Of a stretch of DNA of 64,000 nt, positions 36,333 through 45,337 are shown one piece after another. The position numbers and the translations under genes were made by a program. Location of the stretch: NCBI GenBank assembly GCA_013298775.1, contig JAAFIV010000022.1:1-64000 (forward strand), read 5' to 3'. The notes below the pieces were generated by a model. That model was given only the letters and a program-made list of their open reading frames with translations. It was not told where the DNA came from and did not search any database. Every line of letters starts with the position of its first letter. Within the stretch, counting starts at the first letter, position 1. The stretch is from Ignavibacteria bacterium (lineage in GTDB: Bacteria; Bacteroidota; Ignavibacteria; Kapaibacteriales; UBA4661).

Positions 36333-37906
36333 TATTGAAAATCTGCTTTACTCAATTTTACTATTGGGCGCAACAAAAATATTAATGTACATGCTGTCGC
36401 TACCGTTGCTATGCCTGTCCAAATGTACGCCTCCATGCCCATCCAAGGTCCGTGAAAACGGAAGTAGGTTTGCATCGGAAATTGTGAGTATGTAGAAATT
36501 ACGCCTGATAATTCTTGCATCTGTGGGATATTTAACTTCAGATACGATTGAGACCACAGGAAAGTCAAGCCAATAACAGGTAAAGCATTCGCGATTGTAA
36601 AACGCTCAAATTGAAAAAGTAAGCAACATGGCACTATAAAAAAAGGTATCATATTAACAAGTTGCCGTGATTCGGTCATGACTACTGAAAGTAACAATGT
36701 CAGTGAGAAAATGATTGAAAATCCCAGCCCAAGCGTCCGTATAATTGGAATGAGGCGAGGTAACAAGATGAGGACTAATAAAAGAGGGATACCGAAAAAT
36801 ACAGTATTGGCAACAACACCGATAAGTGGCTTTGCTACTGCTGCGGAGAAAGTACCACCCAGAAATAATAATAATTCCATCTCGCTTCGCAAGTCAGGAT
36901 TCTGTGCGAAAATTTTTAGTCCATATAACGCTATCATTATACTGAGAATACTTATCAATCGCATAGCCATGCCTGAGCGACGTACTGAGTGTATAATGCC
37001 TCTTAATGAAAAAAGTGTGCTTGTAAAAAATAGCGTATAAGCCCCGTACATCATTAGCACTAGCATACACAAATACACTAATGGTACAAAAGGTTGCTCA
37101 ACGCTTGTTCCAAAGTTCAGTCCCATTTGCATGGAGACCCAAGCAAAAATCATGAGTGCAAATCCATAGCAAAGTGCTATAACTCTGCGGGCTGTATGAT
37201 GGAAAGGTTGTTCTTGATTCAAAGATTGTTCTATTGACAGCTCACGCGGGAAAAGATAGAGAAAAATCCCCACAAAAGCGGTCGTTTGCCATGTCCAAAA
37301 TCCTACTATGATTGCCAAAAGCAGTAGCAACGAGCGATTCAATAGGTAGGCATAGAGCATGAATATTCCGATAAAGAATGCACTTGTGTCGGTAAGTGGC
37401 GGATAATAAAAGCTATATTTCAGAATGGCAAAATTGCCGAAGACTAGGCTAAAACCTGTCCATGCAACAAGCGTTTTTAATGATAAATGCCTTGCAATCA
37501 GTCCCCATAGCCAAGCTGCAATAATAAGCAACATGAAATTATAGACGCGAAAAACGTCAAAAATTAGTGATAACGGGTGTTGATACGATAAAATATTTGT
37601 CGCCCTGTGAATTTGCCAAAGATAATAGCTTATGTAGTGTACAATCATACTAGGCAATATACGTTGGACACGGTACGGGGACAATTGCTTATTCGTAATT
37701 TGTGCAGAGCCATATGCGGCACAATCTCGAAACCAGCATCCATCCCAACCGCAGCCTTGATTCACCACGATGATTTCACCGAAACTCAAATACAATAAAC
37801 CATAGATGACTATACACAAGGGCATAAACCACAGATAGAGCGGCACTCTACGTGAAGTCGATTTTTTTGGTGTTTTTTGTATGAAAGATTTCTTTTGTTG
37901 TCCCAT
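36332..37906 (-). CDS. Polytopic membrane protein, GT-C-like, paralogue 1
   Basis: 524 residues with about eleven hydrophobic spans. The N-terminus is basic and cytoplasmic. After the first span comes NQGCGWDGCWFRDCAAYG, then PYRVQRILPSMIVHYISYY; an acidic residue in the first outer loop followed by YxxQR/L is typical of GT-C polyprenyl-sugar-dependent glycosyltransferases, so a sugar transfer role is plausible but unproven. It is about half-identical to the next gene over the whole length. It follows that gene by 82 bases and ends against a leuC fragment. Confidence 0.7.
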   Translation of the reverse strand: MGQQKKSFIQKTPKKSTSRRVPLYLWFMPLCIVIYGLLYLSFGEIIVVNQGCGWDGCWFRDCAAYGSAQITNKQLSPYRVQRILPSMIVHYISYYLWQIHRATNILSYQHPLSLIFDVFRVYNFMLLIIAAWLWGLIARHLSLKTLVAWTGFSLVFGNFAILKYSFYYPPLTDTSAFFIGIFMLYAYLLNRSLLLLLAIIVGFWTWQTTAFVGIFLYLFPRELSIEQSLNQEQPFHHTARRVIALCYGFALMIFAWVSMQMGLNFGTSVEQPFVPLVYLCMLVLMMYGAYTLFFTSTLFSLRGIIHSVRRSGMAMRLISILSIMIALYGLKIFAQNPDLRSEMELLLFLGGTFSAAVAKPLIGVVANTVFFGIPLLLVLILLPRLIPIIRTLGLGFSIIFSLTLLLSVVMTESRQLVNMIPFFIVPCCLLFQFERFTIANALPVIGLTFLWSQSYLKLNIPQMQELSGVISTYSQFPMQTYFRFHGPWMGMEAYIWTGIATVATACTLIFLLRPIVKLSKADFQ

Positions 37907-37926
37907 GACTCAAGAATATGAAAAAT

Positions 37927-37941
37927 TTATGGAAGCAATTC
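37927..37941 (-). repeat. leuC stop-codon scar upstream of membrane protein 1
   Basis: TTATGGAAGCAATTC on the plus strand matches the leuC terminus (39589-39603) in 14 of 15 positions. The distance from the TAA to the downstream start codon is 20 bases here and 19 at leuC, so the join is conserved. Confidence 0.7.
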
Positions 37942-37988
37942 TAATGCAATTGTAAGCGACGATATGAACTGTGTTTACACACCTTTGT

Positions 37989-39569
37989 TCATTGAACATC
38001 CGCACGACTGAATTGAACGTGTGAACGTAAGAGCATCCACAATATCACACCCGTACCTATTGTTGCTATTCCCGTCCAAATATATGCTTCTATGCCCATC
38101 CAAGGTCCGTGAAAACGAAAATAGGTTTGCATAGCAGATGCTGTAAAGTTAGCTTGGGTTGCTAAATTATGCATTTCCGCAAAATTTATAGGTACATATG
38201 CTTGCGACCAAAGAAGCATCATGACAATAATCCACCATCCAATTGCAAATGTGCTTACAGAACGAACTGTATTTAGCAACAAGCAGCATGGAACAGCGAG
38301 AAATGGCATGAGATTGACAAGTTGTCGTGATTCTGTCATAATACCAGAGAGTAGTAATCCTAACGTGAAAACCAAGACAAACCCCAAACCCAAAGACCGC
38401 ACGTGTAAGACAAGACGCGGCAATAAGAGTAGCGTTATCAGAAGTGATACACCATAGAAGGTTGTGTTTGCGGCAAGAGCTAACAGCGGCTTGGAAACCG
38501 CAGCCGAAAGCGTTCCACCTACAAAAAGTGACAAAGGCATCTCGCTCCGCAGTTCAGAATTCTGAATAATTGATTTGATAAGGTACAATACCGTTGTAAT
38601 TACGAGTGCAGTACCCAAACGCCGATACTGTTCCTTATTGCGCAAGACGATAAAAACTGAAGTAGGCAACAAAAGCGACGAGCAAAAAAATACTGTGTAG
38701 GCTCCATACAATACCGTCAGTAAGCCACACAGGTACACAAGCGGTACAAAAGGCTTCTCCACAGCATCGAAATTGATACTATACCATCCTACCGAAAGCA
38801 TTATCCCTCCAGCAAGGACAAAGGCAAACAACGCTGTCAATCCATAGCGCAAGCGCAATGACATCATCACCGAGGGGTGCTTATCACTAATCTCGGTAGT
38901 GCTATGCGGAATAGTAGTAAAAGGAAACAGATATAGCACAATACCAACAAAAAAAGTTGTCTGCCATGTCCAAAACCCTATTATTATTGCCCCAAGAAGC
39001 AACCAATCTCGCTTCAGGAGATAGGCGTACATCATCAAAATACCGATGAAAAATGCACTGGTATCAGTCAAAGGAGGATAATAAAAACTATATTTTAGAA
39101 TGGCAAAACTGCCAAAGACCATGCTAAATCCCGTCCAAGCAACCATCGTCTTTAGCGACAAATGCCGCGCAATCAAGCTCCAAAGCCACGCGGCACATAT
39201 AAGCAATGCCAAATTATAAACACGAAAGGTTGCGACAATGGCGGAAGTTGCTGTTTCCGGCATTTCCATACCCCACTGCTGCATCATTAATAGGGCGTAA
39301 TAGCTGGCATAATGAACAATCATACTCGGCAACCAGCGTTGTGCGCGGTAGGGTGTAAATTGCTTGTTCGTAAATTGCTGCGGTCCGTAGGCAGCAACAT
39401 CTCGGAACCAGCATCCATCCCAACCGCAGCCCTGATTGACCGCAATAATTTCACCAAAATTCAAATAGAATAAACCATAGACTGCTATACACAATGGCAT
39501 AAGCCAGATGTAGAGCGGTGCACTGCGCAGTGTTTTCCCTTTTGAGGAAGATTTCTGTTGTTTTGCCAT
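37989..39569 (-). CDS. Polytopic membrane protein, GT-C-like, paralogue 2
   Basis: 526 residues, same layout as paralogue 1. First-loop motif NQGCGWDGCWFRDVAAYG, then PYRAQRWLPSMIVHYASYY, and the C-terminal loop FRFHGPWMGIEAYIWTGIAT is shared almost exactly with paralogue 1 (FRFHGPWMGMEAYIWTGIAT). Central spans contain SFYYPPLTDTSAFFIGI in both. It begins 19 bases after leuC. The conserved Cys pair in the first loop may form a disulfide outside the membrane. Confidence 0.72.
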   Translation of the reverse strand: MAKQQKSSSKGKTLRSAPLYIWLMPLCIAVYGLFYLNFGEIIAVNQGCGWDGCWFRDVAAYGPQQFTNKQFTPYRAQRWLPSMIVHYASYYALLMMQQWGMEMPETATSAIVATFRVYNLALLICAAWLWSLIARHLSLKTMVAWTGFSMVFGSFAILKYSFYYPPLTDTSAFFIGILMMYAYLLKRDWLLLGAIIIGFWTWQTTFFVGIVLYLFPFTTIPHSTTEISDKHPSVMMSLRLRYGLTALFAFVLAGGIMLSVGWYSINFDAVEKPFVPLVYLCGLLTVLYGAYTVFFCSSLLLPTSVFIVLRNKEQYRRLGTALVITTVLYLIKSIIQNSELRSEMPLSLFVGGTLSAAVSKPLLALAANTTFYGVSLLITLLLLPRLVLHVRSLGLGFVLVFTLGLLLSGIMTESRQLVNLMPFLAVPCCLLLNTVRSVSTFAIGWWIIVMMLLWSQAYVPINFAEMHNLATQANFTASAMQTYFRFHGPWMGIEAYIWTGIATIGTGVILWMLLRSHVQFSRADVQ

Positions 39570-39588
39570 GATTCAATGTCGAAGTAGA

Positions 39589-40992
39589 TTATGAAAGCAA
39601 TTCCCGCACATCCGCCACACGTCCAGCAACAGCCGTCGCAGCAGCCGTAACAGGCGATGCAAGCAGTGTTCGTGCGCCTTTGCCCTGACGACCTTCAAAA
39701 TTACGGTTCGACGTACTAACGCAGTATTCACCCGCTTTTACGTCGTCGCCGTTCATGGCAATACACATCGAACAGCCCGCAGAACGCCATTCTGCGCCCG
39801 CTTCGAGAAAAACTTTGTCCAAACCTTCCGCTTCTGCCTGACGCTTTACCTGCTCCGAACCTGGCACCACGAGCGTCCGCACGCCATCCGCAATCTTCCG
39901 TCCTTTCAGCACTGATGCGGCTTCACGCAAATCGGAAATACGTGCGTTGGTGCAAGAACCGATAAACACAACGTTTACGGGCTGACCCAGTATTGGTGCG
40001 CCCGGCGTGAGATTCATGTACGCCAATGCTTTTTCCAATGTTGCTTTTTCGCCCAAATGCCCGATGGTTGCTGGGTCGGGAATGCGCTGCGTAATCCCGA
40101 TGCCCATGCCAGGATTCGTGCCGTAGGTAATCATTGGCTCAAGCGTGTTTGCGTCCAGCGTAACGGTGTGGTCGTAGTGTGCGCCGTCGTCGGTGGGGAG
40201 CGTTTTCCAATACGCTAGAGCCTTATCCCAATCCGCGCCTTTTGGTGCAAATTCACGCCCAGAAACGTACTCAAACGTGGTTTCGTCGGGCGCGACCATA
40301 CCCGCCCGTGCGCCACCTTCGATGCTCATATTGGAAATCGTCATGCGTCCTTCCATCGAAAGTGCGCGAATGGCAGAGCCGGCGTATTCATAGACATAGC
40401 CCGTACCGCCTTCGGTGCCAGTTTTAGCAATAAGCGCGAGAATGATGTCTTTCGCCGTAACGCCCTTTTTCAGCGTTCCGTCAATCTGAATGCGGCAGGT
40501 TTTGGGTTTGCGCTGCAAGAGGCACTGCGTAGCCAACACGTGTCCAACTTCGCTTGTGCCAATTCCAAACGCAAGCGAACCAAACGCGCCATGCGTGGAA
40601 GTGTGGCTATCGCCGCAAACGATGGTCATGCCGGGCTGCGTCGCGCCGAGTTCGGGTCCAATCATATGGACGATGCCTTGTTTGTCGCTCGTGAGGTCGT
40701 AGAGCCTGATTCCATGCTCTTTTGCGTTGGCGTAGAGCGTCTGCACTTGCTTTGCTGCCATTGCATCGGCAACGGACAAATCGCGGGAAATGGTCGGTGT
40801 GGAGTGGTCGCACGTAGCAAGGGTGCGGTCAGGGCGGCGCACTTTTAGCCCGCGCGATTTCAATTCCGAAAATGCTTGCGGCGAGGTTACTTCGTGGATA
40901 AGGTGCAAGTCAATGTAGAGAACGGCGGGGCAATCGGGTTCTTGCGAAACAACGTGTTTGTTCCAGACTTTTTCAAAGAGTGTTTGTGGCAT
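39589..40992 (-). CDS. leuC: 3-isopropylmalate dehydratase large subunit
   Basis: 467 residues. LeuC forms the iron-sulfur subunit of isopropylmalate isomerase in leucine synthesis. Iron-sulfur cysteines are in [13 protein letters not shown] and [10 protein letters not shown]. Substrate motifs include [20 protein letters not shown] and PGMTIVCGD. Full length. The small subunit leuD is not adjacent. Instead leuC is embedded in a packed same-strand run (DUF433, DUF5615, leuC, membrane proteins), with only 8 bases to the upstream gene stop. Copies of its 3' end are found as scars around the downstream genes. Confidence 0.96.
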   Translation of the reverse strand: MPQTLFEKVWNKHVVSQEPDCPAVLYIDLHLIHEVTSPQAFSELKSRGLKVRRPDRTLATCDHSTPTISRDLSVADAMAAKQVQTLYANAKEHGIRLYDLTSDKQGIVHMIGPELGATQPGMTIVCGDSHTSTHGAFGSLAFGIGTSEVGHVLATQCLLQRKPKTCRIQIDGTLKKGVTAKDIILALIAKTGTEGGTGYVYEYAGSAIRALSMEGRMTISNMSIEGGARAGMVAPDETTFEYVSGREFAPKGADWDKALAYWKTLPTDDGAHYDHTVTLDANTLEPMITYGTNPGMGIGITQRIPDPATIGHLGEKATLEKALAYMNLTPGAPILGQPVNVVFIGSCTNARISDLREAASVLKGRKIADGVRTLVVPGSEQVKRQAEAEGLDKVFLEAGAEWRSAGCSMCIAMNGDDVKAGEYCVSTSNRNFEGRQGKGARTLLASPVTAAATAVAGRVADVRELLS

Positions 40993-41000
40993 AGTAGTTT

Positions 41001-41345
41001 TTAATAAATTTCAAGAATTGTTTCTGTTTGGGATGCGTAAAGTTCATGAATACTGTGGGAATGTTCTCGGAGTTTCTGCGCAACAAATTCTGTTGGCGCA
41101 TTGCCAAAGCGTAGCCAGCAGATTTTAGGCGGTGCGCCATAGAGCAATGATAATTCGCAAAAATCTTCATCTTGCGAAACGAGTACAAAATCTTGCTCTT
41201 TTGCAAATTGCCAGATTTCACGGTCGGTTGCGGGAATCGCCAAACCAGTTCTTCCGACGTGCAATGAAGCAGGGAAAATATCTTCCAATTTCTTCACAAG
41301 CCGATACGAACAGTTTGCATCGAAGAGTAGTTTAACGTTGCTCAT
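41001..41345 (-). CDS. DUF5615 PIN-like protein (toxin-like)
   Basis: 114 residues. It begins [20 protein letters not shown], with the Asp of FDAN typical of DUF5615 (a Mut7-C/PIN-related fold), and has a second acidic patch in [13 protein letters not shown]. Its start ATG overlaps the stop of the DUF433 gene as ATGA. In many genomes DUF433 and DUF5615 genes are adjacent and behave like a type II toxin-antitoxin pair; that is inference for this locus. Confidence 0.85.
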   Translation of the reverse strand: MSNVKLLFDANCSYRLVKKLEDIFPASLHVGRTGLAIPATDREIWQFAKEQDFVLVSQDEDFCELSLLYGAPPKICWLRFGNAPTEFVAQKLREHSHSIHELYASQTETILEIY

Positions 41346-41563
41346 ACGACAATCAATATCCGCCGCTCTTTATCCGCCGCATAGCTCAACGCCGCTTTAA
41401 TACTTGCTTCCGAAAGTTCAGGAAAATCATTGCAAATTTCCTCCGCGCTCATGCCAGAAGCCAGCCAGCCCAAAATATCATGGACGGTAATGCGTGTGCC
41501 TTTGATGCAAGGTTTTCCAAAGCGTATTTCGGGGTTGATAGTGATTGCGTCGGTGTAGGGCAT
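41342..41563 (-). CDS. DUF433 protein (antitoxin-like)
   Basis: 73 residues from ATG 41561-41563 (MPYTDAITINPEIRFG). The core RFGKPCIKGTRITVHDILGW and the following LASGMSAEEICNDFPELS are the DUF433 helix-turn-helix-like signature. A start at 41632 would add 23 unrelated residues. The gene is followed by the DUF5615 gene with a 4-base overlap, and preceded at 25 bases by the small barrel gene. Confidence 0.88.
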   Translation of the reverse strand: MPYTDAITINPEIRFGKPCIKGTRITVHDILGWLASGMSAEEICNDFPELSEASIKAALSYAADKERRILIVV

Positions 41564-41588
41564 TGTGATTGAGTTTTTTGTTGAGAAA

Positions 41589-42107
41589 TTACGGCATCCA
41601 GCCCAACGGCACAACAACCGAGAGTGCGCCATATGGATTCAAAGCGTTGATATTTGCTGATAATTTTAGCCCCAGACCAATGACAGGCACTTTCGCCGCT
41701 ATCTGTCCTTCCAGAAGCAGACCAATCGTGCTGGTACGAGGATTCGCTACCCACGCCAAGCCTGCTGACACCGATGAAAACGTCCAGTCATTGCGAAGAA
41801 TATACCCGTACATTCCTCCTGCAACAGCAATACCATTGATAAAACCCGTAAGAACAAAATCGCCCTCTAATGTAATAAGATGATGGGAAAAAGCCACAGA
41901 GGCACCCAATCCTACTTTTGCCGCAACACCACTGGCACCATTTGGATAGAATACAAATCCTGGACCAGCGTCAGCATGTACCCAATACCAATTCACTCGG
42001 GCTTTCTGCGCGGTATCTACTTTTGTGGAATCCAGTGTTTGTGCCACAGTTGGAATAGAACTTGCAAACCAAAATGCCACAAAGCAAGCAAGAATAAGCA
42101 TTATCAT
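41589..42107 (-). CDS. Small outer-membrane protein, paralogue 1
   Basis: 172 residues. A signal peptide (MIMLILACFVAFWFASSIPT) ends near VAQTLDSTK. Strand-like segments with Gly-rich turns follow and the end is PLGWMP. It is homologous to the 42739-43263 product: both have AQTxDSTKxD near the cleavage site, RxDWTFxSxSxGL in the middle, and similar closings (VVVPLGWMP / LSLHVGYLP). Its start codon overlaps the Uma2 gene stop (ATGA). Confidence 0.6.
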   Translation of the reverse strand: MIMLILACFVAFWFASSIPTVAQTLDSTKVDTAQKARVNWYWVHADAGPGFVFYPNGASGVAAKVGLGASVAFSHHLITLEGDFVLTGFINGIAVAGGMYGYILRNDWTFSSVSAGLAWVANPRTSTIGLLLEGQIAAKVPVIGLGLKLSANINALNPYGALSVVVPLGWMP

Positions 42108-42682
42108 CGTAATTCCTTCAATTCCAAAACAAAATCTGGCAAAACATCTTCGCCCGAAACAGTATTGTCAAAGCCATGAACTTCAGACGTAGAGCCATCT
42201 GCACGGTAAATAGAGACAATTTCTGCAAACGGGTCAATAAGCCATGCGAGACGGCAGCCGTTTTCCATCCATTCCTGCATTTTTTCCTTTGTTTGGCGCA
42301 AAGAATCGGACTCGGAAAGTAGTTCAATCACAAAATCAGGGCAGAGCGGAATAAATTTGCGGCGTTCTTCGCTTGTGAGTGCTTCCCAGCGTTCTTGCAA
42401 GACAAAGGCAGTGTCTGGCGCACGCATCCCACCATTTGGGAGCAGAAAACCGCCATTGGAATCGAAGACCACACCGAGATGTTTGGTTTCATTCCAGCGT
42501 TCTACAAAATAATTCAACCTGCTATTTCGGCGGCTTCCTTCGCCTCCTGTAGGATGCAAAAGCATAATTTCTCCTTGTGCTGTACGTTCAATACGTAACA
42601 TTTTATTTGAAGCGCAAAGCGCGAACAATTCATCATCGGTCAGCCCGCCGATAGAGCGTACATCTAGCATCATTGGTTCCAT
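42104..42682 (-). CDS. Uma2 family endonuclease-like protein
   Basis: 192 residues from ATG 42680-42682, six bases after GAGGT; four extra codons upstream are possible. Uma2 (DUF820) motifs: APDTAFVLQERW, CPDFVIELLSESDS, and AWLIDPFAEIVSIYR, forming the PD-(D/E)xK-like nuclease core (Asp, Glu and a Lys/Arg segment). Role unknown; these are common accessory genes often linked to mobile or restriction-like functions. It sits between two paralogous outer-membrane genes and overlaps one by four bases. Confidence 0.88.
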   Translation of the reverse strand: MEPMMLDVRSIGGLTDDELFALCASNKMLRIERTAQGEIMLLHPTGGEGSRRNSRLNYFVERWNETKHLGVVFDSNGGFLLPNGGMRAPDTAFVLQERWEALTSEERRKFIPLCPDFVIELLSESDSLRQTKEKMQEWMENGCRLAWLIDPFAEIVSIYRADGSTSEVHGFDNTVSGEDVLPDFVLELKELR

Positions 42683-42738
42683 GATTGACCTCAAAAAATG
42701 ACGGTATAAAATGACTGCATAAAATGATTATACAAAAA

Positions 42739-43263
42739 TTACGGCAAATACCCTACATGCAACGAAAGCATATACCGCACCTCGCTTTGACGCAGATTGA
42801 GATTGCCAAGTAGGGTAAATCCTAGCCCAATAGCATACGCTTTCACGGCGGCATGAAGTTCCCATGCCAGTCCGACTGTCTGAAAGGCTGTTCCCGTGCG
42901 AAAGTCTGGTGCAGGGATAGTACCATAAGTATAGCCAACACCCACCGAAGCCGAAGCAAATGTCCAATCGCCGCGTGAAATCACACCGTAAAGAAAACTT
43001 ATATCCTCAGTTCGCGGTGTTACGGGAGCATAGGAAGTTGTTCCCATGTAGGCGTATCGCCCTGTGAAGCAATGATAATCTACCGCAAGGCTGGCAGCCG
43101 CTTCGCCTGCAATGAAGAACCATCCAACGTGTCCCCATACCCATGCTTCGCCTGGTTTTTGCAGGGAATCAGCTTTTGTAGAATCCGGTGTTTGTGCGGC
43201 TATGGGCAGACAATTACCCAGCAAAAGGGTAGCAAAACAAGCAATAATGAGAGTTTTCATCAT
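42739..43263 (-). CDS. Small outer-membrane protein, paralogue 2
   Basis: 174 residues with a signal peptide (MMKTLIIACFATLLLGNC, cleaved near AAQTPDST). Similar to the 41589-42107 product: after the signal both have a Ser/Thr/Asp stretch, then WVWGHVGWFF / WYWVHADAGP, RGDWTFASASVGVGY, and close with Gly/Tyr-rich strands. It leads the packed run toward leuC. No named family. Confidence 0.6.
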   Translation of the reverse strand: MMKTLIIACFATLLLGNCLPIAAQTPDSTKADSLQKPGEAWVWGHVGWFFIAGEAAASLAVDYHCFTGRYAYMGTTSYAPVTPRTEDISFLYGVISRGDWTFASASVGVGYTYGTIPAPDFRTGTAFQTVGLAWELHAAVKAYAIGLGFTLLGNLNLRQSEVRYMLSLHVGYLP

Positions 43264-43360
43264 CGTTCCTTTTCTTCAAAACAATACTGAGCAGAAGAGT
43301 TTCCTACTTGCAATGTAGCGTTTTGCGCACTTGAATTCAAGCGGCTTTTCAGGAACGAAA

Positions 43361-43394
43361 CAAAAAAGGGATTCCGCATAAAGCCGAATCCCTT
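43361..43394 (-). terminator. Rho-independent terminator of the enoyl reductase gene
   Basis: On the minus strand the stem is AAGGGATTC-GGCTTTATGCG-GAATCCCTT followed by a run of T. It starts 34 bases after the stop codon at 43428. Nine-base-pair perfect stem. Confidence 0.9.
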
Positions 43395-43427
43395 GAAATT
43401 TTCATGCAATACCGTTCAAACCAGCAT

Positions 43428-44270
43428 TTATGCTTCTTTCCACCACGTAACATCAACCGAATTTTCGCCACCGTCGGCGTGAATCGTGTCGCCGTTAATC
43501 CATTGCGCATATTCATGGCTGAGAATAGTAATTGCCCTAGCTACATCTTCTGGCGTTGTGAGGCGGTGCAAAGGATTCCGCATTTTTGCATTGCCAATCA
43601 AAACATCGCTTCCCGGAATTTTGCGAAGCGCGGCGGTGTCCGTTACGCCCGCGAGAATAGAATTTGCTGTTACATTGAAGGGAGCCATTTCCAGCGCGAG
43701 TTGGCGGGTGTAGGATTCCAGTGCCGCTTTTGCTGCTGAAACTGCGCCATACATGGGAAGAACACGCTCGCCGCCACCGCTCGTCATTGCGTAAATGCGA
43801 CCATATCTGCCCCAGAGCCGCGCTGCGGTAACTTCTTGCGTCCAGTAGATAAGACTGTTCGCCATCACATCAAGCGTCATTTCGATTTGCTTTTGACTGA
43901 GCGCGTCGGCGGGGTTTTCCGCAACAAGTTCTTTTAGCGAACCAAATGCCAGTGAGTGCATGAGAACGTATATCCCAGGCTTGTCGTCGCCTTGTACGGA
44001 GGCAAATTCTTGTTTAATGCCGTCAATGACTTCTTTGCGCTTGGCTTCGTCGGCAGCGTTCACATTGAAGAAAATTGCTTTTGCCCCTGTTGCTTCAATA
44101 TCTGCTTTGGTTTGGTTTGCAATCGGCATCGTTGCAGCGCGGTCGAGATGTACGCCAAAAATGTTATATCCAGCTCTGGCAAGCTCAATAGCAGCCGCGC
44201 CACCAAAACCACTTGAAACTCCCAAAATAAGCGCGTAGGCGTTCTTTGGAGCGATAATCATTGTTGCCAC
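43428..44270 (-). CDS. fabL: Enoyl-[acyl-carrier-protein] reductase (FabL/FabI-like SDR)
   Basis: 280 residues, short-chain dehydrogenase fold. The dinucleotide motif is GVSSGFGGA, and the active-site Tyr and Lys are spaced YGAVSAAK (Y-x6-K), as in enoyl reductases and unlike the usual Y-x3-K of SDR enzymes. VLMHSLAFGSLKEL replaces the usual NNAG segment. The C-terminal DTAALRKIPG and DGGENSVDVT resemble FabL of Bacillus. It catalyses the last step of fatty-acid elongation. It could be FabI instead; both are in this subfamily. Followed by its own terminator. Confidence 0.85.
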   Translation of the reverse strand: MATMIIAPKNAYALILGVSSGFGGAAAIELARAGYNIFGVHLDRAATMPIANQTKADIEATGAKAIFFNVNAADEAKRKEVIDGIKQEFASVQGDDKPGIYVLMHSLAFGSLKELVAENPADALSQKQIEMTLDVMANSLIYWTQEVTAARLWGRYGRIYAMTSGGGERVLPMYGAVSAAKAALESYTRQLALEMAPFNVTANSILAGVTDTAALRKIPGSDVLIGNAKMRNPLHRLTTPEDVARAITILSHEYAQWINGDTIHADGGENSVDVTWWKEA

Positions 44271-44470
44271 AATCGTAATTCCCGAAAAATGAAGAACTTG
44301 TGAATTGAATGAGAAGACACACAGAGAGCAAAACTTGCTCTGCGAACATACAGAATGGTAAAATACAAAAGTGCTACATTTCCACCAATCATAAATCTAC
44401 ACTTACGGTATCGTCTTGGTAGAACGTGCCAATGCTCACAGCGAATGCTTATTGTGAATGCTTAGGAATG

Positions 44471-45091
44471 CTACACCGTTCCATGATAGCGGTCGCCCGC
44501 GTCGCCAAGACCAGGCATAATAAAACCGTGTTCATTCAAGCAACGGTCGAGCGCGGCGGTGATAATCGGAATGCTTGGGAAGGCAGTTTCGACGCGCTTC
44601 ACGCCTTCCGGTGCGGCAATTACGGACACAATAACGATTGCCCGCGCCCCAACGGACTGCAATCGCTCCACCGTCGCACAAATACTGCCTCCGGTGGCGA
44701 GCATTGGGTCTAAAATAAAGACGAGCGAGTTTTCACCGAGCTTCGGAACATTGTAGTAGTATTCCCGCGTGGCAAGCGTTTCCTCGTCGCGTGCAAGCCC
44801 AATGTAGGCTATCTTTGCTTCAGGGATCATGCTGCTAAACGGTTCCACAAGCGCGACTCCCGCCCGCAGCACTGGCAATAGCACGATATCCTGCGCTAAT
44901 TCATAGCCATCGGTTTCTTCTAAGGGAGTATTGATGCGGGTTGTGCGCACAGCAAGATTTGATGCGGCATGTACGGCAAGTGCCGTTCCGATACGCTGCA
45001 TCGCAGCACGGAAGCGGTCGGGCGTGGTGCGGGTATCACGGAGCAAGGCAACATCTCGTTGGACGAGCGGATTATTCAGAATAGTGAGCAT
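44471..45091 (-). CDS. upp: Uracil phosphoribosyltransferase
   Basis: 206 residues; salvages uracil to UMP with PRPP. The PRPP loop is DPMLATGGS, the uracil-binding C-terminal end is GLGDAGDRYHGT, and LRAGVALVEPF is conserved. Complete. Start MLTILNNPLVQRD aligns with the family. Downstream lies the gap of 200 bases to fabL. Confidence 0.96.
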   Translation of the reverse strand: MLTILNNPLVQRDVALLRDTRTTPDRFRAAMQRIGTALAVHAASNLAVRTTRINTPLEETDGYELAQDIVLLPVLRAGVALVEPFSSMIPEAKIAYIGLARDEETLATREYYYNVPKLGENSLVFILDPMLATGGSICATVERLQSVGARAIVIVSVIAAPEGVKRVETAFPSIPIITAALDRCLNEHGFIMPGLGDAGDRYHGTV

Positions 45092-45154
45092 GGATGCAAT
45101 GGTTGAAGGATTGAGAAAGAAATTGGCAAATGAAATTCTTCGGCACGAGGACGG

Positions 45155-45300
45155 GTAACTGGTCAGGTTCTGTCCCGTCGGGCGGTTTCTTGACCGTCCG
45201 TCGGGTTCTTCTTTCGGTAAAGCATCGTGTGCAGACTCGCCGGACGGCTACTGTACTTGTGATAACAGCCGCCCGACGAGAACATTACCTGACCAGTTAC
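45155..45300. repeat. Type A interspersed palindrome with GTAACTGGTCAGG ends
   Basis: 146 bases from GTAACTGGTCAGGTTC to ATTACCTGACCAGTTAC, best-conserved termini in the window. Orientation as in the 32148-32292 copy. Confidence 0.9.
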
Positions 45301-45337
45301 GAGGACGATTTGTTTGCATCCATGCGGAATCATGCAA

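Noticed and set aside
36175-36495. Plus-strand 106-codon ORF near the LRR gene
   Set aside because: Overlaps the conserved C-terminus of the minus-strand membrane protein and the leuC fragment; no motif.
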